DNA from: an uncultured Collinsella sp.
GTDB lineage: Bacteria; Actinomycetota; Coriobacteriia; Coriobacteriales; Coriobacteriaceae
Assembly: GCA_937989795.1 (NCBI GenBank)
Contig: CALKBB010000308.1
Location: 1-30,495 of the forward strand
Length of the DNA: 30,495 nucleotides
Reading direction: 5' to 3'
The translations under genes were made by a program, and so were the position numbers. The notes beneath the pieces are model-generated. The model was given only the letters and a program-made list of their open reading frames with translations, ran no database searches and had not been told where the DNA came from. Below are positions 1-7,953 of this stretch, piece after piece; position 1 is the first letter of the stretch, and every line of letters starts with the position of its first letter.

Positions 1-377
1 TTGCCGTGGTGGTTGAGCGCCGCGACCAGCTCCTGGTTGACTTTGCCGCCCAGCACCTCGCGCACGATATCCATGGTGGCAGGCGTAGTCACGCGCTGGC
101 CGTTCTTAAACTCGACGGGGATGTCGTAGTGGCTGAGCGCCTCGTTGATGGCCTTGCCGCCACCGTGCACGATAACAGGGCGCATGCCGATAATCTTGAG
201 CAGGACGATGTCGCTCATCACGTCACGACGCAGCTGCTCGTCGACCATGGCGGCACCGCCGTACTTGATAACGACCGTCTTACCGGTCAGGTTCTTAATC
301 CACGGCAGCGCTTCGAACAGCAGCTGCGCGGTTGCTTCGTTGGATTCGATCGAACGACAATCGCGTGCGAATTTCAT
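1..377 (-). CDS. argB: Acetylglutamate kinase, N-terminal part (runs off window)
   Basis: Phosphorylates N-acetylglutamate in the second step of the acetylated arginine pathway, in the cytoplasm. About 125 N-terminal residues are visible and the frame is open to the left edge. The amino-acid kinase fold is recognisable from a glycine-rich KYGGAAM loop near residue 40 and the HGGGKAI motif near residue 75 that contacts ATP and acetylglutamate. The ATG at 377 is preceded by GAGG six bases upstream. It lies 81 bp downstream of argJ in the same direction, so it is probably the third gene of an argC-argJ-argB operon. The C-terminal arginine-feedback region is outside the window, so its regulation cannot be judged. 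Confidence 0.95.
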   Translation of the reverse strand, partial: MKFARDCRSIESNEATAQLLFEALPWIKNLTGKTVVIKYGGAAMVDEQLRRDVMSDIVLLKIIGMRPVIVHGGGKAINEALSHYDIPVEFKNGQRVTTPATMDIVREVLGGKVNQELVAALNHHG

Positions 378-458
378 AATCTGCCTCGTCTTTCGTATCG
401 TTATCGCGCCGTACTCCGCCGTCCGCAATCGCGGCAAGATGCGCAGCATGCCTGGAAT

Positions 459-1727
459 CTAGGAACGGTAGTCGCCGTTGATGGAGATGTATTCATGCGT
501 GAGGTCGCAGGTCCACACAGTCGTTGCCGCGTCGCCTGCGCCCAGGTCGGCCGAGATCACGATCTCGGGCGCCTCGAAACGTCGTAGAGCCTCGTCCTCG
601 TCAAAGGGAACAGTCAGACCGTCGCGACAGACAGGCATGCCCATCATGTCGATGGAAACGTCTTCCTGATTAAACTTCACGCCGCACTTGCCAAGCGCCA
701 TAGCAACACGGCCCCAGTTGCAGTCGTGGCCGGCGATGCAGGTCTTAACGAGCGGCGAGTTGGCGACGGCACGGGCGGCGATATCAGCTTCCTCGTCGTT
801 GGCGGCTCCGGTAACGTTGACCGTAACAAGCTTGGATGCGCCCTCACCATCGGCGGCGATATTGCGCGCCAGGCTCTCGCACACCTCGTGCACGGCAAAT
901 GCCAACTCGTCAAAGGCATCGGAGCCCTCGACGATAGGCTCGGCATCTGCGGCAGCGGCGCCGGAGGCAAGCATGATGCAGGTGTCGTTGGTCGAGGTGT
1001 CGGAATCGACCGTTACCTTGTTAAAGGTCTGCTTGACGGTCGAGAGCAGCAGGGCATGAAGTGCCGCAGGCTCGACGGGGGCATCGGTGGTGATAACTGC
1101 GATCATGGTGGCCATGTTGGGCATGATCATGCCCGAGCCCTTGCACATTCCGCCTACCGTATAGACATTGCCCGCATGACCCGCAGCCTCGCTGACATAG
1201 GACACGGCGTACTCCTTGGAGTGCGTGTCAGTCGTCATGATGGCGCGAGCGGCATCGGCGCCACCGTGGGCGGAGAGCGCCTCGTAGGCAGCAGGAATGG
1301 CGGTCTCAAACGTGTCAATCGGCAGAATCTGGCCAATCACACCCGTGGAGGCAACCAGAATCTGCTGGGGCTCGCAGCCGATGACCTGCGATGCGATGCT
1401 GCACGTCTCGCGCGCGCAGGCAAGGCCGGTCTCACCCGTGGCGGCGTTGGCATTGCCAGAGTTGACCGAAATGCCGGCAATGATACCGTAACCCTTGTCG
1501 GCGCCGCCCAGGTTGGCACGGCTCACCTGCACGGGCGCCGCGCAAAAGCGATTGGTGGTAAACACGCCAGCACCGGGACAGGGTTTATCGGGCACGACGA
1601 GCGCGTAATCCAGACGCTCGGGGTTCTTGCGGAACCCAGCGTGGATGCCCGCAGCTTTAAAACCAGCCGCAGCCGTAACGCCACCCTCGACGGCGCGAAT
1701 CTTGATATCAAACAGCTCGGTATTCAT
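459..1727 (-). CDS. argJ: Bifunctional ornithine acetyltransferase / N-acetylglutamate synthase
   Basis: Transfers acetyl from N-acetylornithine to glutamate, recycling the acetyl group of the arginine pathway; many family members also use acetyl-CoA. The 422-residue length fits the family. The self-cleavage site is visible as PNMATM, with Ala206-Thr207 at the expected junction; Thr207 would become the N-terminal nucleophile of the beta chain after autoproteolysis. The TGVIG motif near residue 128 and the GKCGV segment near the C-terminus are also typical. The ATG at 1727 has AAGGAG about 11 bases upstream. It lies 134 bp downstream of argC and 81 bp upstream of argB. Whether it is mono- or bifunctional cannot be told from sequence alone. 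Confidence 0.96.
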   Translation of the reverse strand: MNTELFDIKIRAVEGGVTAAAGFKAAGIHAGFRKNPERLDYALVVPDKPCPGAGVFTTNRFCAAPVQVSRANLGGADKGYGIIAGISVNSGNANAATGETGLACARETCSIASQVIGCEPQQILVASTGVIGQILPIDTFETAIPAAYEALSAHGGADAARAIMTTDTHSKEYAVSYVSEAAGHAGNVYTVGGMCKGSGMIMPNMATMIAVITTDAPVEPAALHALLLSTVKQTFNKVTVDSDTSTNDTCIMLASGAAAADAEPIVEGSDAFDELAFAVHEVCESLARNIAADGEGASKLVTVNVTGAANDEEADIAARAVANSPLVKTCIAGHDCNWGRVAMALGKCGVKFNQEDVSIDMMGMPVCRDGLTVPFDEDEALRRFEAPEIVISADLGAGDAATTVWTCDLTHEYISINGDYRS

Positions 1728-1861
1728 CGTCTTTATGACTCCTTATGTCAAACAAAAAACGGACATCGGTTGGTGCGCCATGCCAGTCGTAATCATGAGA
1801 CCAGCTTAAGAGTGGCGCCCCACTCGATGCCCGACTACCAAATCGTTAACAATCGAATGTG

Positions 1862-2932
1862 CTACACCGGGCACGCCACTGTGGGCAAGCCTCGTCGCTC
1901 GTCAAAGCCAAAGACGATATTGGCGCACTGGACTGCTTGGCCCGCAGCGCCCTTGCACAGATTGTCGATGGCGCCCGTCGCCACCAGCACGCCCGCGCGC
2001 TTGTTGAGCGCGAGGCCGATCTGGGCGGCGTTGGTGCCGACGACCGAAGCCGTCTTGGGCTGCTGGCCGGCGTCGAGCACGCGCACAAAGGTGCGTCCAG
2101 CGTAGAACTGCTTGTAATAGTCGACGACATCCTCAAGAGCCAGGGAGTCGATGGCCTGCGGCGTGAGCGGCAGCGTCACCGTGGAGAGCAGGCCGCGCTT
2201 GAGCGGTGCCAGGTGCGGGGTAAAAACGACGCGATCGGTTAGACCGAGGATTTGCTCGATTTCGGGCGTGTGACGATGCTTACCCACGCCATAGGCCTCC
2301 AGGTTTTCGTCCGCGCTGCAAAAATGGGTGCGGGCGTTACAGGACTTGCCGGCACCCGTCACGCCGCTGATGGCGTCAACGATCACGGGACCGCTCTCGG
2401 CCACCCAGCCCGCACGCACGGCAGGCGCGGCAGCGAGGCTCGTTGCGGTGGGATAGCAGCCGGCGCAGGCGACCAACACGGGCCTGCCAGCGGCATGGCT
2501 GGAAGCAGCGGTCTCCAAGTCCTGGCAGAACAGCTCGGGCAGGCCAAAGGCACGGGTCTTGAGCAGCTCGGGGCTCGTGTGCTCGGCGGCATACCATGCC
2601 TCAAAGACGGACGCGTCGTTCAGACGGTAGTCGGCCGAAAGATCAAAGCAGGAGACGCCCGATGCAAGCAGCGCGGGCACCTGTGCCATGGCAGCCGCGT
2701 GCGGCACGGCAAGAAAAACCGCATCGCAGCTCTTGAGCTCGGGGGCGTCATGCGTGGTGAAAACCAGATCGCTCACGCCAGCAAAGCTCGGATACACCGC
2801 GGACAGCGGCTGGCCGGCATCGGCGTTGGACGTAATGGCAACAAGTTCAAACTCGGGATGGCCGAGCACGAGGCGAATGAGCTCGGCTCCGGCATATCCA
2901 GCCGCGCCGACGATTCCAACCTTCAAAGACAT
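1862..2932 (-). CDS. argC: N-acetyl-gamma-glutamyl-phosphate reductase
   Basis: NADPH-dependent reductase of the third arginine step, making N-acetylglutamate semialdehyde. The 356-residue protein opens with a Rossmann GIVGAAG motif at residues 6-12. The catalytic cysteine is in the ACAGCYPT segment (Cys159), the family signature, and HRHTPEI follows further on. The ATG at 2932 has a clear AAGGAG six bases upstream. It is the first gene of the arg cluster, and a palindromic ArgR-like site lies 87-121 bp upstream of its start, so repression by arginine is likely. Nothing unusual is seen in the coding sequence. Confidence 0.97.
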   Translation of the reverse strand: MSLKVGIVGAAGYAGAELIRLVLGHPEFELVAITSNADAGQPLSAVYPSFAGVSDLVFTTHDAPELKSCDAVFLAVPHAAAMAQVPALLASGVSCFDLSADYRLNDASVFEAWYAAEHTSPELLKTRAFGLPELFCQDLETAASSHAAGRPVLVACAGCYPTATSLAAAPAVRAGWVAESGPVIVDAISGVTGAGKSCNARTHFCSADENLEAYGVGKHRHTPEIEQILGLTDRVVFTPHLAPLKRGLLSTVTLPLTPQAIDSLALEDVVDYYKQFYAGRTFVRVLDAGQQPKTASVVGTNAAQIGLALNKRAGVLVATGAIDNLCKGAAGQAVQCANIVFGFDERRGLPTVACPV

Positions 2933-3018
2933 ATCAGACTCCTTGTCTGCGATTTATGCACCGATGCGCATTTCGCAGCGGTCGTTATGAAGTGGGTTGA
3001 AACTTTAGCACCAAAAGA

Positions 3019-3053
3019 TGCATGAATACGTAAATGGCTTGCATATTCATGCA
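3019..3053 (-). promoter_or_regulatory. Putative ArgR operator upstream of argC
   Basis: A perfect 10-bp inverted repeat, TGCATGAATA at 3019-3028 and TATTCATGCA at 3044-3053, is separated by 15 bp. The right part also contains the self-palindrome TGCAT-ATTC-ATGCA at 3040-3053. AT-rich paired palindromes with TGAAT/ATTCA half-sites are what ArgR/AhrC binds in other bacteria. The site lies 87-121 bp upstream of the argC start in an otherwise GC-rich region. The match to the ARG box is partial and no argR gene is in the window, so the assignment is an inference from position and symmetry. Confidence 0.6.
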
Positions 3054-3098
3054 TTGAAACATTCCCGACACATTCGCTTGAAGGAATTGACAAATGGA

Positions 3099-3151
3099 GC
3101 GGGCCCGTATTGCCCGGCGCCCCTAACGGCGCCGGGCAATACGGGGCCCGC
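3099..3151. repeat. Long GC-rich palindrome after PPOx gene A
   Basis: Two arms, 3099-3121 and 3128-3151, form a 23-bp stem with a single extra base in the right arm (GGGCCC against GGGGCCC) and a 6-base loop. It starts 37 bases after the stop of the minus-strand gene at 3189. It could end that transcript, but no T-run follows on the minus strand, only ATTTGTCAATT, so it is not a textbook intrinsic terminator. Confidence 0.8.
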
Positions 3152-3188
3152 CCATGCGAAAACCAAGTTGTTAGGATGCGCCAGCTGG

Positions 3189-3599
3189 CTAGAGCTCGAC
3201 CGGCACCCATTCGTCGTGATTGCAAATAAAAGCCTCGGGTTCCTCGACGCTAAAGAAGACGAGCGTGGGGTCGTTAGGCCCCTCATAGTGCTCGCCCAGG
3301 TGCTCTAGATGCTTCCACCCGGCTTCGCGCATTTCGTCTAAAGCCCGGTCATCCAAGCCGGCACGCCCGCGCAAGATGAGCCAGCCATGGCCCGGCCACC
3401 AACTCGTGGCCTCAAAGCGCTGATTTTGCAGCAGCTCTTGCCACACGTCTTTGGTGCGCGCCGTCACAAACCACAGCTTACCGTCCTGAATCTGAGCAAA
3501 CGAGAACGGACGCACATGCGGCTGCCCATCCACGCTCGTCGCCAGATACCACGCCGGCACCGACGTCAGATACTCCAAAACCGTATTCAATCCGTCCAC
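3189..3599 (-). CDS. PPOx-type FMN-binding split-barrel protein (copy A)
   Basis: A 136-residue protein of the pyridoxamine 5'-phosphate oxidase-like split-barrel superfamily, whose members usually bind FMN or another flavin as dimers. The family is seen in PAWYLAT near residue 15, VRPFSFAQ near residue 30, and GKLWFVTARTKDVW. It is a close paralogue of the next gene upstream. The start is a GTG at 3599 with GGAGG immediately upstream. It is the last gene of a run on the minus strand and is followed by a long palindrome. The substrate is unknown. The two copies lie 44 bp apart and are probably co-transcribed. Confidence 0.85.
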   Translation of the reverse strand: MDGLNTVLEYLTSVPAWYLATSVDGQPHVRPFSFAQIQDGKLWFVTARTKDVWQELLQNQRFEATSWWPGHGWLILRGRAGLDDRALDEMREAGWKHLEHLGEHYEGPNDPTLVFFSVEEPEAFICNHDEWVPVEL

Positions 3600-3643
3600 G
3601 TTTCCTCCTGTACTAGCTAGTTTGGGAACCTGGTTTGTGCGAG

Positions 3644-4090
3644 CTAGAGCTCCAGGCGCTCCTCGCTGCCGTCGATATCACAGAAGCGCGCAGCAATGTT
3701 GCGGACCGAAAAGAAAGCAAGGCGGCCGTCGTTGGCACTCTCGTGTTCCTCGCCAATGCCCACCATGTGCTTAAAACCCGCTTGACGCACCTTGTCGCTC
3801 GCAACTGCGTCGTCCTCAAGCGCGGCTTCGCCGGTCAATACGATCCAACATTCCCCCGGCTTCCAGCCCGAGAGCTCAAACTTGGGATTCGCGCTCAGCT
3901 CCGCCCACACATCCTTGTCGCGCGACGTGCAAAACCACAACTTACCGTCATCGACCATGGCAAACGAAAACGGCCTCACGCGAGGCTGATGCCCGTCGGC
4001 CACATCGGTCGTGGCCAGATACCACGCCGGAATGCGCCTGAGATACGAACAGGCGCGCTCAAGCTGAGCCGTGCGGTCGTTGTCGGTCAT
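3644..4090 (-). CDS. PPOx-type FMN-binding split-barrel protein (copy B)
   Basis: A 148-residue split-barrel flavoprotein-like protein, paralogous to the gene at 3189-3599. Shared landmarks in the same order are PAWYLAT, RVRPFSFA, GKLWFCTSRDKDVW and a central tryptophan-rich strand. It differs by a slightly longer N-terminus. ATG at 4090 with AAGGGG five bases upstream. It begins only 30 bp after the stop of ecfT with no terminator between, so it may belong to the riboflavin-uptake transcript; since this family binds FMN, that would be functionally coherent. Reaction and substrate cannot be deduced. Confidence 0.85.
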   Translation of the reverse strand: MTDNDRTAQLERACSYLRRIPAWYLATTDVADGHQPRVRPFSFAMVDDGKLWFCTSRDKDVWAELSANPKFELSGWKPGECWIVLTGEAALEDDAVASDKVRQAGFKHMVGIGEEHESANDGRLAFFSVRNIAARFCDIDGSEERLEL

Positions 4091-4120
4091 AGGGACCCCT
4101 TTCTTGCGCTCGAATCGCGC

Positions 4121-4921
4121 CTAAACAAGTTGAAGATTGATGACGATGACGCAGATGAGCAGCAACGCCGTCACCACCGCCGCCAACGCATCGCCGCGGC
4201 CAAATGCAAGCGCATGCAGGCGCGTGCGGCCCTGCTCGCCGTGATAGCAGCGTGCATCCATGGCAGCAGACAGCGTCTCGGCATGGCGGAACACGCCGGT
4301 GAACAGCGGAATCGCCACACTGCCGAGCATACGCACGCCGCCGAGCGGGCCCCCCGTCACGCGCGCACCGCGGCTCGCCTGCGCGTCCGCCGTCTGTTTC
4401 ATCTCGGTGGCAAACTGCGGCATAAAGCGCAACGCGATACCCATGATCATGCCGAGCTCGTGCGCAGGAAGTCCCACACGCGCAAACGGTGCGAGCAGGC
4501 GCTCAAAGCCCGCGGTGAGGTCGAGCGTCGGCGTGGTGAGCGTGATAGCGCTCATACCGGCCATCATCAACGTCAGGCGGCACGCCATAAAGGCGGCAGA
4601 ACGCAGTGAGCCCTCGCTTATCTGCAGAAAGCCGGGCTGCCACAGGATGCGCCCACTCTGATCGGTAAACAAGTTGAGCACCGCGACCACGACGACGATT
4701 GCCAGCAGCGGCGCCATCGACGACAGAACGCGACGAACCGGCACCCGAGACACGGCATAGGTCAGCACAACGAAAATTGCGACCGAGGCCAGTCCGCGGA
4801 AGCCACTGACCGTGAGCGTCGTGATCAGAAACACAAAGCCCAAGAGCAACTTAGTTCGCGGGTCCAGGCGGTGGATCGCACTATCGCCGGGATAGTAGCT
4901 GCCAAACGAAAACGCCTCCAT
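4121..4921 (-). CDS. ecfT: ECF transporter transmembrane scaffold EcfT
   Basis: Integral membrane scaffold linking the vitamin-binding S component to the two ATPases of an energy-coupling factor transporter. The 266 residues contain hydrophobic segments near 25-58, 68-85, 108-130 and 245-265. The cytoplasmic coupling motifs are present as ASRGA (182-186) and DARCYHG (222-228), which insert into grooves on the ATPases. Its ATG overlaps the stop of the upstream ATPase gene by one base (TAATG), implying translational coupling. It is the third gene after ribU in the riboswitch operon. Confidence 0.93.
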   Translation of the reverse strand: MEAFSFGSYYPGDSAIHRLDPRTKLLLGFVFLITTLTVSGFRGLASVAIFVVLTYAVSRVPVRRVLSSMAPLLAIVVVVAVLNLFTDQSGRILWQPGFLQISEGSLRSAAFMACRLTLMMAGMSAITLTTPTLDLTAGFERLLAPFARVGLPAHELGMIMGIALRFMPQFATEMKQTADAQASRGARVTGGPLGGVRMLGSVAIPLFTGVFRHAETLSAAMDARCYHGEQGRTRLHALAFGRGDALAAVVTALLLICVIVINLQLV

Positions 4922-6825
4922 TAGCAGCCCTTCTCTCGCGCGACCGTCTTGAATTTAGCAATGTCCGCGACGTTAGAAGGACCGCCCGAGCAACCGATTA
5001 GCAGGTCCACCAACTCGTCTGTCAGCGACTCAACCGTATAGAGGCCGTCAAAGCGCAGCGGCACGCCCGCCTCCGTAAGCGCCAGCGCCATACGCTGGGC
5101 GGCGGGAACGCCCAAGCCGATTGATTTAAGCTCATCGGCATGCGCAAAAACCTGAGCGGGCGTGCCCTCGGCAAACACCGCGCCCTCGTTCATCACGACA
5201 ATACGGTCGCAGCAATTGGCCAGGTCATCCATACTATGCGAAACCATGACAACGGTCAGGCCATCGCGGTGAAGTCGATCGATAAGCTCAAGGAAATCCC
5301 TGCGCGCAGCCGGATCGAGCCCCGCCATGGGCTCATCGAGCACCAGGACTTCGGGCTCCATGGCGAGCACGCCGGCGAATGCCACACGCCGTTGCTGACC
5401 GCCCGAAAGCTCAAAGGGACTCTTGTCGCCGACCGTGGAAAGGTCGAGGCCCACGCGTGAGAGCGATGACTCGACACGACGGTCGACTTCATCTTGCGGC
5501 AAGCCAAGGTTATGCGGACCAAACGCCACGTCCTGCGCCACGGTTTCGGCAAACAGCTGACGCTCAGGATATTGAAACACCACGCCGACCTTGGCCTTAA
5601 CCGCGGCGGCGTCTTTCTTGTTTGACAGATCGAGCCCCAGCGCGCGAACGGATCCCTCCTGGGGGCGAATCAAACCGTTGAGATGCTGGACCAGCGTCGA
5701 CTTACCCGAACCGGTATGACCTGCCAAGCCCAGGAACTCGCCGCGACGCACCGTCAGCGATACATCGCGCAGCGCCCACGGGCTGCTTGGGTCGTTTCCC
5801 CAGAGAGCCTGTTTGCTCGATTTGCCCGCAGTGGCCGAGCGCTTATGCCAGCGGCGGCGCTCGCGCGGACTGAGCGAATAACTGTACGAAACATGGGATA
5901 GCTCGATGACGGGCTCCGACGCGTTGCCCTCGTTGTCTACCGGAACAGTGCCGTCAGCGATTTCCGACTGGGATACGGAAGACTGCCCCGCGATGCCTGC
6001 CCCACTTCGCTCGGCATAAGCCTGCGCAATCTCGGCGACCATATCCGCCTCACGTACCTGCGCGCAAACGGGCACGCCCTCCGCACGAAGTGCCATGCCC
6101 AAACGGCACGACTCTGGCATGTCAAGGTTGAGCTGAACGAGTTCATTCGCCCGCGTCAGAATCTCATCGGGCGTGCCCAGCATGGCAACTCGTCCCGTCT
6201 GAAACACCGCGACACGATCGGCCTCGGCGGCCTCTTCCATAAAGTGCGTAATCATCACGATGGTCATGCCGCGAGCGTGCAACGCGCGGCAAGCCTTCAT
6301 GAGGCCCTTGCGTCCACGCGGATCGAGCATCGAGGAAGCCTCGTCCAATATGAGCACGCGCGGTTCCATGGCGAGCACGCCGGCAAGCGCCACGCGCTGC
6401 TTTTGGCCGCCCGAAAGCGCATGGGTCTCGTGGCACTCAAAGCCCACCAGGCCCACGCCCTTCAGCGCCTCGCGTACGCGCTGCGCAATTTGCGCCGATG
6501 GCACGCCAAGGTTTTCGGGACCAAACGCAACGTCATCTTCGACAAGCGTTGCCACCAGCTGATCATCGGGATTCTGGAATACCATGCCCGCGGTCGAACG
6601 AATGTCGTAGACCAGCTCGGGGTCGGACGCATCCATGCCGTTGATGCGTACCGTGCCCGCATCGGGCTGCAACAGCGCATTCAGATGCTTGGCAAACGTC
6701 GACTTGCCCGACCCATTGCCACCGAGGATGCAGAAAAACTCGCCGTCCTCGATATTCAGATCGACGCCGTCGAGTGCCGGTACGGCACCGTCATAGCTAA
6801 AGGAAACGCCCCGACACTCAATCAT
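4921..6825 (-). CDS. ecfA: Fused double ATPase of the ECF transporter (EcfA1-EcfA2)
   Basis: Energises vitamin uptake by ATP hydrolysis. The 634-residue protein carries two complete ABC ATPase domains in one chain, where most bacteria use two genes. Domain 1: Walker A GGNGSGKST (35-43), signature LSGGQKQ (137-143), Walker B ending LILDEASSMLD. Domain 2: Walker A GHTGSGKST (369-377), signature LSGGQQRR (473-480), Walker B LVLDEPMAGLDP. A hydrophilic Ser/charged linker spans roughly 270-345. The DEASSMLD against DEPMAGLD difference is the usual distinction between EcfA1 and EcfA2. The start ATG overlaps the ribU stop by four bases (ATGA). Both active sites look intact. Confidence 0.94.
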   Translation of the reverse strand: MIECRGVSFSYDGAVPALDGVDLNIEDGEFFCILGGNGSGKSTFAKHLNALLQPDAGTVRINGMDASDPELVYDIRSTAGMVFQNPDDQLVATLVEDDVAFGPENLGVPSAQIAQRVREALKGVGLVGFECHETHALSGGQKQRVALAGVLAMEPRVLILDEASSMLDPRGRKGLMKACRALHARGMTIVMITHFMEEAAEADRVAVFQTGRVAMLGTPDEILTRANELVQLNLDMPESCRLGMALRAEGVPVCAQVREADMVAEIAQAYAERSGAGIAGQSSVSQSEIADGTVPVDNEGNASEPVIELSHVSYSYSLSPRERRRWHKRSATAGKSSKQALWGNDPSSPWALRDVSLTVRRGEFLGLAGHTGSGKSTLVQHLNGLIRPQEGSVRALGLDLSNKKDAAAVKAKVGVVFQYPERQLFAETVAQDVAFGPHNLGLPQDEVDRRVESSLSRVGLDLSTVGDKSPFELSGGQQRRVAFAGVLAMEPEVLVLDEPMAGLDPAARRDFLELIDRLHRDGLTVVMVSHSMDDLANCCDRIVVMNEGAVFAEGTPAQVFAHADELKSIGLGVPAAQRMALALTEAGVPLRFDGLYTVESLTDELVDLLIGCSGGPSNVADIAKFKTVAREKGC

Positions 6826-7412
6826 GCGCGGCCTTTGACCTGGTCCTTTTTAGGCGTGATGAGGTTGGAGACCGCTTTATACACCGCCAGTGTCAACACC
6901 GAGTTAAGCACGGTCTTGATAAGGTTGAACGGCAGCACGGCAGGAATCATGAGCGGGGCGATCACATCGACCGAGCCATACCAGAACCATACGCCAATGG
7001 TAAGGTTTGCGACCATAGACAACGCCGTAGCGGCAATAACGCCGAGCACCAGGCCAATCACGGCACCCTTATAGGTATGCATCTTCTGATAGACGATAGC
7101 CGCAGGCAGAATGTAGCCCAGCGTGGCAACTAGGTTCATAAGCGCGCCGACCCAGTCACCCGTGGTGAGCGCATGGATAACGATAGCCATAGCGGCAACA
7201 GCAGTGCCGGCGCCAGGACCATACGCAAACCCGCACACCATCGCCGGTACCAGCGACGGGTCATACGTCAAAAACGGCGCCGAAGGAAGGATAGGCAGCT
7301 GCACGTACATAAACAGGGCGCCCAAGGCGCACATCAACGCCATGGTAACGAGCTGTTTGGTGCTCCACCTATTCGTGTTCTCAAAATGGATATGCTGCGA
7401 CTGTTCAGACAT
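6822..7412 (-). CDS. ribU: Riboflavin ECF transporter substrate-binding subunit
   Basis: Membrane S component that binds riboflavin and docks on EcfT-EcfA. The 196-residue protein has about six hydrophobic segments (roughly 21-40, 54-70, 72-84, 90-108, 114-135, 150-182), with YDPSLVPAM near residue 50 and PFNLIK near 161, as in RibU-like proteins. Riboflavin specificity is supported by the FMN riboswitch directly upstream. I place the start at the ATG at 7412 (MSEQSQ) and not the in-frame ATG at 7433, because the latter lies inside the conserved 3' strand of the riboswitch. GAGG at 7423-7426 is the likely ribosome binding site. It may also share the EcfAT module with S components elsewhere in the genome. 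Confidence 0.9.
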   Translation of the reverse strand: MSEQSQHIHFENTNRWSTKQLVTMALMCALGALFMYVQLPILPSAPFLTYDPSLVPAMVCGFAYGPGAGTAVAAMAIVIHALTTGDWVGALMNLVATLGYILPAAIVYQKMHTYKGAVIGLVLGVIAATALSMVANLTIGVWFWYGSVDVIAPLMIPAVLPFNLIKTVLNSVLTLAVYKAVSNLITPKKDQVKGRA

Positions 7413-7422
7413 AAGATCACCT

Positions 7423-7605
7423 GCCTCTTTCATCCGGACTCTAACCGTTGGTACTGGGATCTCACCAGTTCAGCCGGCATGCGAACCAACACACGCACGG
7501 GTCGCGGACTCATCGGCTCGGTCGCAGACACCTCGCCTGCGCCACGGCGTCCCTTTGACACCGCCCGATTTACCGCCAGTGGGGAATTTCACCCCGCCCT
7601 GAAAC
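7423..7605 (-). ncRNA. FMN riboswitch (RFN element) in the ribU leader
   Basis: Read on the minus strand, the leader holds the conserved RFN blocks in order: GCGGGGTGAAATTCCCC, CTGGCGGT, GAGTCCGCGACC, a GGTTCGC..GCCGGC arm, CTGGTGAGATCCCAG, and finally AGAGTCCGGATGAAAGAGG. These are hallmarks of the FMN aptamer, which senses FMN and turns down riboflavin uptake or synthesis genes. The 3' strand of the closing helix ends about 10 bases before the ribU start and contains the GAGG ribosome binding site, so FMN binding should hide it directly. No separate terminator stem is seen. Exact ends are approximate. Confidence 0.95.
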
Positions 7606-7615
7606 AGCAATTGCA

Positions 7616-7643
7616 AGTGTAGCACGAGCAGGTTCTCGCGCAA
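7616..7643 (-). promoter_or_regulatory. Promoter of the ribU operon
   Basis: On the minus strand TTGCGC (7638-7643) and TACACT (7616-7621) are separated by 16 bp, and the second box has an extended TG one base upstream. Transcription would start near 7609, a few bases before the aptamer, giving a leader of about 197 nt, which fits the riboswitch exactly. The boxes match the consensus 4 of 6 each. Confidence 0.55.
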
Positions 7644-7689
7644 GTATGCCAAGGGTAATTTGTGGCGGAGATCAGTTGCCAAAGCAACC

Positions 7690-7756
7690 ACGTCCCCCAC
7701 CCATCCCAAAGCAACGCGCCTTTCGCGCAAAGCGCGAAACAGCGAAGGGGACACGT
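7690..7756. repeat. Composite palindrome with GGGGACA end
   Basis: An outer stem pairs ACGTCCCC (7690-7697) with GGGGACACGT (7747-7756, two bases bulged), enclosing a perfect inner hairpin TTTCGCGC-AAA-GCGCGAAA (7721-7739). It is not next to a T-run. The GGGGACA string resembles the core in other palindromes of this window. Confidence 0.55.
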
Positions 7757-7810
7757 ATCCCTATCGACCACATCCTTCTCCGCCCGCCGGCCTCAAGGCC
7801 GTAAACGCAG

Positions 7811-7953
7811 GGGATCCGGGGGCGTGACGGGGGTTTCTCTCCGGAACATTCCGCAGGACGCAAAGAGGCTCCGCAGCGCGAAGCGCGATGCGGAGCCTCT
7901 TTGCATGTCCGAGGACGTTCCGGAGAGAAACCCCGTCACGCCCCCGGATTCCC
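7811..7953. repeat. 143-bp two-tier palindrome downstream of groEL
   Basis: Outer arms 7811-7847 and 7917-7953 are 36-37 bp and differ only by two single-base indels. Inside, after a partly paired stretch, a perfect 16-bp stem (7860-7875 with 7889-7904) encloses a small GCGC-GAA-GCGC hairpin. The element starts 27 bases after the groEL stop. The transcribed RNA would fold into one very long rod. No T-run follows on the minus strand (CTGCGTTTACGG), so simple intrinsic termination is not obvious. It could be a REP/MITE-like repeat. Confidence 0.85.
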
